64,000 nucleotides of DNA from NCBI RefSeq assembly GCF_026914265.1, contig NC_069124.1, positions 88,923,733-88,987,732 of the forward strand, given 5' to 3'. The stretch is from Mya arenaria (lineage: Eukaryota; Mollusca; Bivalvia; Myida; Myidae). The notes under the pieces were generated by a model, which worked only from the letters and a program-made list of their open reading frames with translations, was not told where the DNA came from and did not search any database. This document shows, in pieces, positions 23,374-35,400 of the stretch; positions within the stretch are counted from its first letter, which is position 1; every line of letters begins with the position of its first letter. A program made the translations under genes and the position numbers.

Positions 23374-26300
23374 AAGTTGTAAATCAAACTACTTCTTTGG
23401 TCCTTCGAAGATCTCAACATACCACAGTGTGTTTGAGTAAATTTGAAAATGTCATACTAATATGTAACAGCCAGGAACGGTTATTAGCACACAGTATAGT
23501 ATGGACCTTGAAGTTGAGTTTTGAGTTTTAAAGTAAACAATGCTAAAATCAAACTAAGTAAGGAATTTAAGTCTTATCTTACTGTAATCATTATAACAAA
23601 TAACTTACGTTTTACTTAAAAAGTTTACGGAAATGAAAATAAATACCTTAAGATCATTCGATTCTTTTGAGACTGGAAAAACACAAAAACCCGTATCTCC
23701 ATACTTGGTACATGTAAATCGAAAACGAAAACGGAAGTAAATTGCAATTTGGAAATACCATAGAAGTTACACGAGTTTGCTCCCTTACATCCTGTTAGTG
23801 TTAATTGTCTAAATATACACAGATACTTGAATGTATGATGCAGATCCCAACAGCTGCCCCTGGCTTACTTTTAATAGTTGCCTGTGGCCTCAGCTGGGTA
23901 AAATCAGTCTTGATCCTGAAAATGAAAAAAATACAACATTTTATAGGCTGTTTATCACGTCATGGGACACAATACAACTATTAATCATGATTTGTCGACG
24001 ATATTTCAACATTCTATAAAATCTAAAAATCCACTAGGGTTATATAATTATATTTTATAGAATCTTGAAATATCATCATACATTCAAGTCTCTGTGTAAA
24101 TATTTACCATACGTACTAGCTATGAAGCGGATGTCCACCCATTCGCCTGTCTTTGTGTCCATCCATCCGTTCATTCGTCCGTCTGTACTTTGGAGTTCCT
24201 TTTATGACTCAAAACGACAGCCTCAAATCTTATCTAGTATAGTCATGGTCATGATAAGCAGCCAGATGACCCATCTTTATGTTTAGGTCATAAGGTCAAG
24301 GTCACAATGATATAAAATGAGTTCCGAATGGCTGAGCCCAGGGTCCGCCAATTTGAGTAGACAACTATCGGGGAACGTATTAACTAATGTGATTTTTAAA
24401 TATTAAGATAGAGCAGCTGTGAATATGGAATAACGATATAAAATCAAATGTTTAAATAAATGTGACTAAGTTCGTACGTTCTGATTATTATCTCTTTAAT
24501 TTGAAAATAGCGTTAATATGCAATTTTAGTATCAAAGTGAACGAATTTTGTTGGAAAATTGCTTAACAATACAACAGAATAAAAAAAACGTGTAACTCGT
24601 TTACCGCTTAAGCGTTACCCGGCAAAATCTGACAGGTCTACCACACCATACAGCATTACAATATTTAAAAAATACACACACGCTCAATGACAATCATACA
24701 GCAAACAATATCAGATATACTTTAGATAAGAGATTGCCTACAGACAGACGCTGTCTTACCATTCAGTGGTCGTGTTCTTCGCTATGTTTTTTTAACTGCT
24801 GTATACAGTATGTGTTTGATTTATTTATTAATATACGGAGGGAATAAAAGATCATACTTTATAAAATGTCCTGTTTTGGGGAAACAATTTGGAGGAATCT
24901 AAATACATGCATGGAATCTATAATACTAGCAGGTCATCTTGCACGTATCCTTGTATGTTTTCAATATTTCGTTTACTTTAACGAAATGTTCAACCTCTGG
25001 TTGTACCACAAGCCAACGTTACTCCCATTAGCGAATTTATAAAATCATACCGTCCAAGTTTACTTTTTATGTCAAAATCGGAGAAAATAAACTCTAACGC
25101 CAATTCCTGGAGCCGCCCCTGACTTCCACAACTTCACCTCGTAAGTTCGGACACGGTGTGATTTGAAAAGAAGAACAAATGGCCTTCCGTTACGGGAGCT
25201 TTGACGGACGACTCCAAACAGCTGGCCCCAATATTACGAAAATACTCAATGCAATTCTCAAACTCAAGCTCAACTGTTCCACATTAAAGCATAGCATGAT
25301 TCAAAATTGCTTTTGTATTACTCTTTTAAAAACGCATTTTCATATGCATTATGTTAATAAACATCATTTCCAAATAGTTTAAAGAATATTTTTTCAACTG
25401 CACAAAATGTACTTAAATTTGACCTAGGTGCAATTTTTGCTCTAAAATTATTTTTCTATAAAATCTTGATATCTTTCAACGGAGAAATACTGCATGTTCT
25501 TTTACTGGAATTGATATACAACGCATTTAATAGGCTGTTCTAATATCAGGCAGCATTTCTTCCTTATCTTGGATGGACATGGAAAGTTAAAGTGCATGGC
25601 AAACACCCGGAACTGCAATTATTACCAGTATTGGTCTGTTTCCTTTGTTAGGCCGTAGGATCACTATACAACACTAAGTTATCATTGAACTAGTTCTCGG
25701 CCAAGAAAATATTTAGACAAGTATCGCAGCCGTTACAATTGATAATTTAATTCATAAATCACATGTATGTGCAACGTTTTTTATCCACTCATTGGGCAGG
25801 CCTTCAAAGAGTAGTTCGCTTTGTGTTCTGTGGGTAGTTTTTGTTTTCGTTTTCTCGTCATATGTCGCTTTAACGTTTTTATCCTCTGAGGTTACTCCCT
25901 AAGTGTCTGTCCCACTGTAGCATCTTCAATAAAGTGACGTTGTCAACAGCGTCGACATGCAGCCTTACACAGTGTCCTGGTGGTACAAACCATGTAGCTA
26001 TATATATGCTGAGGTCAAAGGCTATAGCGTAGCATGCGCCATGTTACCTTTCAGATAAGTGTTATAGATCCAACTCCGATAATGATTGATTGGATACTCA
26101 CTTGACATCTCATGATGGTTTTGTTCCGTGATACTTGTCAACGATACTCATAATCCTATTAATTATTAGAATAACATATTTGTTACGAGGCTACCTCGCG
26201 TAGCCGTTTTCTTTGAAAAATAGTGCTTGATCGAATTGGCATGCAATGAAGGAGATTAATTATATTCGTGATTTCTATGAGCGGAGCAGCTTATTAGAAA

Positions 26301-26500
26301 TACACATGTTCAATAATCGATGGTTTGACCAGAGAATCACTTACATAAAACATATAGTAAAGTCTATTAGAATACTGGATATTAAGCATCAAAGATGATA
26401 TTATTGGTCGAAATATGTGATATCTAATTGGAACAAACATTTATAAAAAACAATTAAATAATTTAAAAGAGGGTTGGAGTACATCTATCTTCAATGACGG
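23374..26500. other. 3.1-kb gene-free spacer with decayed repeats
   Basis: No exons recognised. The 24120-24310 block (CATCCATCCGTTCATTCGTC, then AGGTCAAGGTCAC) resembles a dispersed invertebrate repeat tail. The word CCTGGAGCCGCCCCTGACTT near 25108 looks like a transposon end. Everything else is AT-rich and unannotated. Confidence 0.4.
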
Positions 26501-26501
26501 C

Positions 26502-27779
26502 CCATGGTAGACGGTAGATGGTAGACGGTAGATGGTAGACGGTAGATGGTATACGGTGCATGGCAAATAGTGTATGGAATATAGTATTCGGTAGAGGGTA
26601 CATGGTAGATGGTAGATGGTAGATGGTTATTGATATATGGTAGATGGAACATGGTAGATGGTTCATGGTAGATGGTACATGGTAGATGGTTCATGGTACA
26701 TGGTAGATGGTTCATGGTTCATGGTACATTGTACATGATAGATGGTACATGGTAGATGGTACATGGTACATGGTAGATGGTACGTGGTACATGGTAGATG
26801 GTTCATGGTAGATGGTACATGGTAGATGGTTCATGGTACATGGTAGATGGTTCATGGTACATGGTACATTGTACATGATAGATGGTACATGGTAGATGGT
26901 ACATGGTACATGATAGATGGTACATGGTACATGATAAATGGTACATGGTAGATGGTACATGGTACATGGTAGATGGTTCATGGTACATGGTACATTGTAC
27001 ATGATAGATGGTACATGGTACATGGTACATGATAAATGGTACATGGTAGATGGTACATGGTACATGGTAGATGGTTCATGGTACATGGTACATTGTACAT
27101 GATAGATGGTACATGGTACATGGTACATTGTACATGATAGATGGTACATGGTAGATGGTTCATGGTACATTGTACATGATAGATGGTACATGGTAGATGG
27201 TACATGGTACATTGTACATGATAGATGGTACATGGTGCATGGTAGATGGTACATGGTACATTGTACATGGTAGATGGAACATGGTAGATGGTTGATGGTA
27301 CATGGTACATGGTAGATGGTACATGGTAGATGGTACATTGTAGATGGTACATGGTACATTGTAGATGGTAGATGGTACATGGTAGATGGTACATGGTAGA
27401 TGGTACATGAAACATGGTACATAGTAGAGGGTACATGATAGATGGTACATGGTAGATGGCACATGATAGATGGTACATGGTAGATGGTACATGATAGATG
27501 GTACATGGTAGATGGTACATGGTACATGGTACATGGTACATAGTAGAGGGTACATGATAGATGGTACATGGTAGATGGTACATTATAGATGGTACATGGT
27601 AGATGGTACATGGTAGATGGTACATGGTTCATGGTAGATGGTTCAGGGTACATTGTAGATGGTACATGGTGCATGGTAGATGGTTCAGGGTACATGGTAG
27701 ATGGTTTATGGTACATGGTTTATGGTACATGGTACATAGTAGAGGGTACATGGTAGATGGTACATTGTAGATGGTACAT
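26502..27779. repeat. Heptanucleotide satellite (TACATGG/TAGATGG)n, about 1.28 kb
   Basis: Almost every 7-mer is TACATGG, TAGATGG or TTCATGG, with ATTGTAC and ATGATAG variants. Three units make 21 bp, so a minus-strand frame stays open for 334 codons as YHLPCTM-type repeats. Mixed order of variants suggests slippage and local duplication. Intergenic. Confidence 0.95.
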
Positions 27780-27999
27780 ACGCCCCTGACTTCCATTCAT
27801 GATCGAAAGGATTTACGTTTTTATGTAGATCAAACATTAAATAAACCAACAATAAAAACATATTGAAAGACAACTCTCAAAATAGGGATTGCACTCGAAG
27901 ATCCAGTCAAATGTAAACATATTGCATACAGTACATATTTTTAGACATCAGTTAAAACTGTAAAGTACTAAATATTGCATAAACTGTAACTGGTTAGCA

Positions 28000-28941
28000 T
28001 CATTCACGGCGTTTTTCACGACATTTGCAACACTCAGAACAATCAGGACATTCTCAACATTCGCGAATTTTGCGACATTCACGACATTTGCAGCATTCAC
28101 GACATTTGCGACATTTGCAGCATTCACGACATTTGCGACATTCACGACATTCACGACATTTGCGAAATTTGCAACATTTGCGGCACTCACGACATTAGCG
28201 ACATTTGCAGCATTCACGACATTTGCGACATTTGCAGCATTCACGGCATTTGCGACATTCACGACATTTGCGAAATTTGCAGCATTTGCGGCACTCACGA
28301 CATTAGCGACATTTGCAGCATTCACGACATTTGCGACATTCACGACATTTGCGAAATTTGCAACATTTGCGGCACTCACGACATTAGCGACATTTGCAGC
28401 ATTCACGACATTCACGACAATTGCGAAATTTGCAGCACTCACGACATTAGCGACATTTGCAGCATTCACAACATTTGCGAAATTTGCAACATTTGCAGCA
28501 CTCACGACATTAGCGACATTTGCAGCATTCACAACATTTGCGACATTCACGACATTTGCAGCATTCACGACATTTGCCACATTTGCAGAACTCACGACAT
28601 ATGCGACATTCACGACATATCCGACATTTGCGACATTTACACCATTCACAACATTTGCGACATTCACGACATATGCGACATTTGCAGCATTCACGACATT
28701 TGCAGCATTCACGACATTTGTGACATTCACGACATTTGCAACATTTTCACCATTCACGACATTTGCAGCATTCACGACATTTGCAACATTCACGACATTT
28801 ACAACATTTGCATCATTCACGACATTTGTGACATTCACGACATTTGCAACATTTGCAGCATTCAAGACATTTGCAGCATTCACGACATTCATAACATTTG
28901 CATCATTCAAGACATTCTCGACATTCGCAACGCTCACGACA
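28000..28941. repeat. 9-bp satellite (CATTCACGA/CATTTGCGA/CATTTGCAG)n
   Basis: About 100 nonamers in blocks of 18, 27 and 36 bp. The period keeps a 329-codon minus-strand frame open (VNAANVANV-type), which is a by-product: it has no start context and no splice sites, and its composition mirrors the unit. Only about 220 bp separate this array from the heptamer array. Confidence 0.95.
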
Positions 28942-30230
28942 ACCCGTTGAACAATTCATATTTACACCAGAAATAAACGCCAACACTCCATGATGTTTCC
29001 TATCAAGAACCCCTTGTAATGAAACGGAATTTGCTAATAAAAACTGACAACATACAATTTGCAATAAGCATATAGCAGAAGACAATTGCCATGTCCCAAT
29101 CGCCTTTCTATAGGACACTAACTTTTGTTTCGAAGTTGACCATTTTGTGCGGTAACAGAAATTTATATTTTTATAACTAAAGTACGTTTGGTGCTAATAC
29201 AGACTTTAAGTTTAGTTTAAACTTATTTATTTTACAACAGTTATTACAACCTTATATTGATCTCTCTCGTTGGCACGGTGAAACGCGAGAGTGTGTTCTT
29301 GCGCTTAAGTAATCATGAGATTGACATATATTCCGGCTACCTACCATTGTCATTTAACACTTCAAGCAAATCCGTACACCAAGTGCGACCACTGGTTTCA
29401 TGTTGACAAAGGAATTAGCTAAGTATTTAAAGGAACTTTTCTGTTCAGATCGAACCGTTTTTAAAATCCAACTTAACATTGAACAAATACAACTATTGAA
29501 AATAGATATTTGTTCAACACTTTGTAGACTAAGTGTTCATTGTATTACATGTAATTAAATTTCGGATTTGAGATTTGCCCCAGTGGACCTCTTCGTTTTC
29601 TAAAGTAATGAAACAATTTAGAAATGATGATTTTCACCCATATGTATCACTCTTCACAATGCTCAAAATAGTAAATTATAGATAATAGAATATCTTGCCT
29701 GTACACGCAGTTCTATTTTATCTCACTGTTACTCTGTTAACTTAAAGGACAGCTCGGATTTTCAAGTGACGCTAGTCCGCATGGGGGTAATCTTGTTAGC
29801 TGGGTGTTCTAGGCTCCCACAGATAGACACAACCATAAACATCCGTGCCGAGGATTAGCGAACAATTGAGGAGACTTTAGCCTTTATCATTCAATGATAA
29901 TTCATGAGAAGACCATACCCATCATGAGTTTAAGAGTACAGCTTACAGTTTAGTACCATAAGTTTCATTATTTTGTGTGAGTGCCGTTGTGGATCCAGCA
30001 AAAGCAGTATTTCCGAAACATTTTGATCAAACAGATTTGTCAATTTCCTTTACAATAGTTTATTGTCTCTTCTTTGTTTAAATGGCCAATATCAAACACT
30101 TCATATTTCATATTTGGACAGTGATTGTTGACAGTACGTCATCAACGAGTCAATTTACCAATTGAAAGACAATAAAAATCCATTTAAATGTATTGAAGAA
30201 CAGAGCAGCTAGGATCCCTGTGGTTGTCGT
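28942..30230. other. AT-rich spacer, nothing recognised
   Basis: No exon, RNA gene or repeat family recognised. Confidence 0.4.
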
Positions 30231-30234
30231 TATC

Positions 30235-30310
30235 ACGCTAACGGGACCGTGAAGTGGCGGACGAACGGACACCGGAAGTCACCAGTGGGCTGTTTGCGGT
30301 CTGAGATGTG
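30235..30310 (+). promoter_or_regulatory. Candidate promoter with ETS site
   Basis: A locally GC-richer, CpG-containing stretch includes ACCGGAAGT near 30270, the classic ETS/GABP motif found in many housekeeping promoters. It lies upstream of a strong plus-strand splice donor at 30918 and of the 419-codon gene. The assignment is inference; no transcription start is visible. Confidence 0.3.
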
Positions 30311-30760
30311 GACCAGGGTTTTAGAAATGACATTATTTACAATACTGTATGTCAAAGAGTACTTACTTATTTCAAGCAAGCTCATCTATTTTGAATAGTA
30401 AAAATATGCTACATGCCTTTGAGAAGTATTGAAGTTATACGTTAATTGGTAATCAAATCCGTTGAAACAAAGACCAAATCTATTGTTTGGAAAATTAATA
30501 GTTTGGAGTTTTGCTTCCATGATAATTGTTCATGTAAATCTCATTGTCTTACTTGTAAACCAAACATGATAACAAGCAATTGAGCCAAAACTACATTCGA
30601 TACTTACGATTGTGAATGTAATGTTTGTTTATCAAGAGCTGGCGGTATTGTGATTTGTAAACTGGTTATTAATTTTGACAGTGACAAAGACACATTTGAG
30701 GAAAACGATATGAGTAGAGAGAATGAAATCAATGCATAATTCCATGACAAGCTAAGCGGA

Positions 30761-30917
30761 TCAGTGACCGTCTTTACGTTCGATACTTAACAGCAGGTTT
30801 ATGTGTGAGGCGTGTTTACTGCCGCCTTCCTTCTCCTGGTCACTGGAAGTGCTCACTGGACTTTGCTCGATCGTACACCGGCACTCAGCCTGGACTCTGG
30901 TGTACATGGACATAGAG
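30761..30917 (+). other. Candidate 5' UTR exon of the 419-codon gene (strand uncertain)
   Basis: On the plus strand a strong donor GAG|GTAACA follows 30917, exactly 2,000 bp before the acceptor that precedes the 419-codon gene. The stretch is GC-rich relative to its flanks. On the minus strand the same bases hold a tempting terminal exon: an acceptor-like ACACCAG, then VQAECRCTIEQSPVST and a charged tail ending KDGH and stop. I found no minus-strand partner exons, so I favour the plus-strand reading, weakly. Confidence 0.3.
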
Positions 30918-32917
30918 GTAACAAATGAAATTCTTTTAAGCGATGACCAGGAGTAAAACATTTCATGAAAATGCTCATATATATATAAGAAGTACGAGTA
31001 CACAAGGTAATGAGAATATAAAAAGGGTGTTTTCAAATTGACGAATAGTTCTGGTGGTTTTAAGAAATATACTGTTTAATAAGACTGAATGTCTACAATG
31101 TCACGTACGTTACAGAAAATGAAAGTTTCATCGTGTTTATTGAGACAGTTGATTTAATATTAAGCGAAACAGTATTTGTGCGATGGCATTTTAATGGATT
31201 CTTAATGAAACGACTAATTTAGGTGTCTATAGAAGTATGAAGTAATGTATTCGATCGTATGAAGCATTTCGCCTATCGCAGTTAATGAGATCGTGAGCAA
31301 AGAAGTGAAACGACCGGTTTTATATTTATTTGGAATAATTTACCACCAAAAAATGTGTCTTTATATGTGAAAGACATTCCTCACACAAAAAGCGGAAAAC
31401 TGACCAAGAATTGTTGATGGTGGCCAAAATCATACATGAATGGAAATGTTGAATTGTGGTGGTTTTATTGTTCTTTGAGACCTATTCAATAGTTGATTAT
31501 TCATAACTAGTCCACAGAGAAAATTGCACATAAAAACTATTGGTGAAAAATTGAAAGATTTTATCGGACTGGGACTATAAATAAGAAATAACAAATATAA
31601 CGTTCTGTGCTAATTAGTTCTGTTTCGATGGACAAATTTCTCACTTCAAAACAAGGAATATTGGATTTTGCTAGTCTTTTGTAGTAAGATCGTTGAAATA
31701 TTTTCAATAATTTACCTTAACACGGAAAATGTGAAATTTGAAGACTTTCGTTGGACGAATGAGGGAAAAGGAATATTGTAATCATCGACCTTATGTATGT
31801 ATTATTTAACAAAAACGACGATGTTCACATAATATAGTAGTTTCATATAAGGATGTCTTTAAAGTATTGACATGATTATGAAAAATCTGGTATTTACTGA
31901 ATAAGGTTAGTGAATTTAAAGCGGAAATCCGTATTTGAACTTCCCGTTTGGATACGCAGATATTGGCAGCTGTTTATTATTAAGATTCCATAATCTCTGA
32001 TAGCGATAATTTCCACCTGACAGATAGCACTTCAAGCTTTTTGGTCATAAAGTCAACAAGTGAAGTATGCTGGTTATATCAATAGATAAGGGTTCGATAT
32101 TTCAATTATGTATTACGCAATGTTGCCCTTTTGTTTACAAATTAGCGGATATTTTACATCGGGGCCTCTTGTTATATATTATTGTAAGAGAAATCTTACA
32201 AGCATTTCATTTTAACGACAAGTAGCTTATTTATACTGTATGTTTGCGTATTGTTCATATAAGGAGGCGTAAACCAATATTTACTGATGTTCTTAACTGG
32301 TAGATATTTTACAGAAGGTTTTAGTTCATTTAGTACTAAGACAGTTGCCACTACAAGCATACATGTTTGAAAATGGAATTATTTACGAAACTATATACAA
32401 CAGAAGGTCAGATAATTTTAGTGAAATAATTATGAACCTATCAAAAATGACAAAATTGAATCGATGTTACACTCGGATTGACAGAAGTGAATTGTTGATT
32501 AAAGGATAAGAAATTACTTTTGAAAATTGAAAGAAGATTGTAAGATTATTCACATTAGATCTGTCTTATCACACAACGGGCGTTCGATCGCTTTTTCGAT
32601 TTTTATATGCATACATATATTTTTGTTTTGGACAAATAAGATATAAAATCATTTAAAGTGGATTAAAAGTATCAAAAAGTCAATCATTTTCATTGTTAGC
32701 CAGGATTTCTATTCTTGAGTTTCATTCTGTTTTATGTGTGTTTTCAAACCGGTTTAGCGGCAAAACTTTGCTTCATGGTTGACATGTACTCTTTGAATCA
32801 TATATCATGTTAAAACCTTAGTGGAAGTACTTCCTCTTTTCAAAAATAACCTAATATGAAGTCTTTGCAATTCTAATAATTCTATGTCGACGTTGAAACG
32901 TTTTCTCTGTTTTCCAG
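30918..32917 (+). other. Probable 5' UTR intron, no internal features
   Basis: AT-rich sequence between the candidate donor and the acceptor TTTTCCAG (AG at 32916-32917). No exon or repeat is recognised inside. Confidence 0.3.
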
Positions 32918-32973
32918 ATTAACACGTCAGAGTTGTCTGTCGTGAGAGCCACTTCCCGTACCAGCCACTAGCT

Positions 32974-34233
32974 ATGTCGGGGCGGCGGAAGATGACGGAA
33001 CGGGAGGTGAAAGCGAGGCTCCTCAACAAGAAGGAAGAACGCGTGCTCGAGAAGACGTTCGGAACGTTAAATCTCGAGATGGGCTTCACGTATAACGTCC
33101 TGTCGCTGCGGGTACGAACCGTAAAAGCCAACTATAAACGTCTACGCGAGAGGGCAGACAAACTTAAATCTAACCTCAAGCCGGACGAAATCACCATGTT
33201 GCGGCAGTTGGAAGAAGAGGGAAAATTTAAACCTACCTCCTCATTTAACGTCAATGCGGCGATGAAGATTGCCGCCGCCGCGCACCGTCTAAACATGTAC
33301 CCAGAGGGTATTAAACGTTCGAAAACAATGCTCTCCCCGCGGAGACAGAGTAGTGGTGAGAAATTAACGACTAACAGATCTAATACTGACATTAATTTGA
33401 CGAAGAAACGGAGCAATTCTGTGACCGGCGTATTTATTGACGTTCCTCCGCCGGACAACTACGAGAGAAGAAATTCTGTTGACCTCGGAAAACCACAGAT
33501 GGCCTCGATCCGCCCGGTAAGCGCCGCTGTCACATCGACGTTTGAGAAGGAAGATAGCTCACTCGACGTCAAAAAGGCAGAAGTGGTTCGCCCATCGACG
33601 TCAAACATTCTTGAACGTGAACAGACATCCATGTCAAGAGTTTCGTTTAAATCAACCGGGAAAAACTCATCCAGTCAGGACTTCACTGCCTATGAAGCTA
33701 CCCCTCGTGATAAAGGAAGAAAGAAATCCGCCCATGATAAACTGCTGCTAATAGACGTCACTGATGAGTCGCTTGATTCAGGCCGTCAGAAAATATTTGA
33801 GGACAGACGGCATGAGTTATTGCAAGACGAACATCAATTCGCAAAGGTGTTGGTTAAACGAAAGGAAGATTTTCTCGAGAGAATAGACACATATTTAGAA
33901 GAAAATCCCCCTGTTCGATTTCACACTCCTATGCTAAGGGTTGACCTACCTCCTATTGACGTCAACGTCGATAGCGATGACGATGATGTTATGAAATACA
34001 GTCGGCGACGCCGGCCAGGACGCACGTACGACATAAAGAGGACGTACACGTCGGAGGAGGAGTACAAGCAGCAGGAGCGGGAGCTTTGGAAGGACATGAA
34101 CAAAACCCGCTACCTCCGCGTGCCGGACGATATGCTGGATCTGTCAGGCGTCCAGACACTCGCCAAGGATCAGCTCAAACTGTTCCGGATCATGCAGTCG
34201 CAGGATTCAGCGCGGCTCGTTACCAAGGCTTGA
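32974..34233 (+). CDS. Unknown 419-residue basic/coiled-coil protein
   Basis: A single open frame starts with MSGRRKMTEREVKARLL and ends in TGA at 34231-34233. A clean 3' splice site (CTGTTTTCCAG) lies 56 nt upstream, so the coding sequence is intronless but the 5' UTR is spliced. The first 110 residues are charged and probably helical or coiled-coil (KKEERVLEKTFGTL; RVRTVKANYKRLRERADKL). The middle (about 120-280) is Ser/Thr-rich and disordered with basic patches. The C-terminal part is again charged and helical, including a DSDDDD acidic run and EEYKQQERELWKDMNKTRYL. Codon use is GC-rich, unlike the flanks, which supports real coding. I do not recognise the family. There is no signal peptide or membrane segment, so it is probably cytosolic or nuclear. 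Confidence 0.8.
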   Translation: MSGRRKMTEREVKARLLNKKEERVLEKTFGTLNLEMGFTYNVLSLRVRTVKANYKRLRERADKLKSNLKPDEITMLRQLEEEGKFKPTSSFNVNAAMKIAAAAHRLNMYPEGIKRSKTMLSPRRQSSGEKLTTNRSNTDINLTKKRSNSVTGVFIDVPPPDNYERRNSVDLGKPQMASIRPVSAAVTSTFEKEDSSLDVKKAEVVRPSTSNILEREQTSMSRVSFKSTGKNSSSQDFTAYEATPRDKGRKKSAHDKLLLIDVTDESLDSGRQKIFEDRRHELLQDEHQFAKVLVKRKEDFLERIDTYLEENPPVRFHTPMLRVDLPPIDVNVDSDDDDVMKYSRRRRPGRTYDIKRTYTSEEEYKQQERELWKDMNKTRYLRVPDDMLDLSGVQTLAKDQLKLFRIMQSQDSARLVTKA

Positions 34234-34269
34234 TCACAGGGAATGTGGGTTTTACGTATGAACAATTAA

Positions 34270-35279
34270 ACATATATGTGTGATACATGAGCGTGGCATA
34301 TGTATGATACATGTGTGTGACATATGTGTTGCATATGTGTGATTTATGTGTAAGGCATATGTGTGATACATGTATGTGGCATATGTGTGATACATCTGTG
34401 CGGCTTATATGTTGAACATATGTGTTGCATATGTGTGATTTATGTGTAAGGCATATGTGTGATACATGTCTGTGGCATATGTGTGATACATCTGTGCGGC
34501 TTATATGTTGAACATATGTGTTGCATATGTGTGATTTATGTGTAAGGCATATGTGTAATACATGTCTGTGGCATATGTGTGATACATCTGTGCGGCTTAT
34601 ATGCTGAACATGTGTGTGGCATATGTGTGATACATGTGTTGTGGCATATGTGTGATACATGTGTGTGGCATATGTGTGATACATCTGTGCGGCTTATATG
34701 TTGAACATGTGTGTTGCATATGTGTGATTTATGTGTAAGGCATATGTGTGATACATGTGTGTGGCATATGTGTGATAAATCTGTGCGGCTTATATGTTGA
34801 ACATGTGTGTTGCATATGGGTGATTTATGTGTAAGGCATATGTGTGATACATGTCTGTGGCATATGTGTGATACATCTGTGCGGCTTATATGTTGAACAT
34901 GTGTGTGGCAAATGTATGATACATGTGTGTGGCATATGTGTGATACATGTGTGTGGCATATGTGTGATACATCTGTGCGGCTTATATGTTGAACATGTGT
35001 GTGGCAAATGTGTGATACATGTGTGTGGCATATGTGTGATACATGTGTGTGGCATATGTGTGATACATCTGTGCGGCTTATATGTTGAACATGTGTGTGG
35101 CAAATGTGTGATACATGTGTGTGGCATATGTGTGATACATGTCTGTGGCATATGTGTGATACATCTGTGCGGCTTATATGTTGAACATGTGTGTGGCAAA
35201 TGTGTGATACATGTGTGTGGCATATGTGTGATACATGTGTGCGACTTATAATAATGTTGTACATGTGTGTGGCATCTGT
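34270..35279. repeat. 24-bp satellite with 96-bp higher-order unit, in a probable 3' UTR
   Basis: The basic unit is GATACATGTGTGTGGCATAT plus GTGT (24 bp). Four variants, including CTGTGCGGCTTATATG and TTGAACATGTGTGTGGC, assemble into a 96-bp block repeated through the 3' half. The array starts about 35 nt after the stop of the 419-codon gene and ends before the AATAAA at 35395, so it would be transcribed as 3' UTR. CATATG and ACATGT palindromes recur throughout. The 242-codon minus-strand frame is a by-product. Confidence 0.95.
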
Positions 35280-35394
35280 GTTACTTATGGTTGTGTGGAA
35301 TATACGTTATACATTTTACTGTGAAAAATTAAACTGATAAAGAGTAGAACTATAAACATATATGTTATACATGTGTGTTTATTGCCACAATACT

Positions 35395-35400
35395 AATAAA
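35395..35400 (+). terminator. Candidate polyadenylation signal of the 419-codon gene
   Basis: AATAAA about 1.16 kb after the stop codon and just beyond the satellite. If used, the 3' UTR would carry the whole array. Confidence 0.4.

Noticed and set aside
26491..27716. 334-codon frame rich in MYHLPCT words
   Set aside because: Heptanucleotide satellite read in a 21-bp superperiod; several frames are open at once.
27948..28937. 329-codon frame rich in VNAANVAN words
   Set aside because: The 9-bp satellite; composition is dictated by the unit.
34220..35264. Long minus-strand His/Cys/Thr-rich frames
   Set aside because: 24/96-bp satellite downstream of the 419-codon gene; plus-strand frames are open too.
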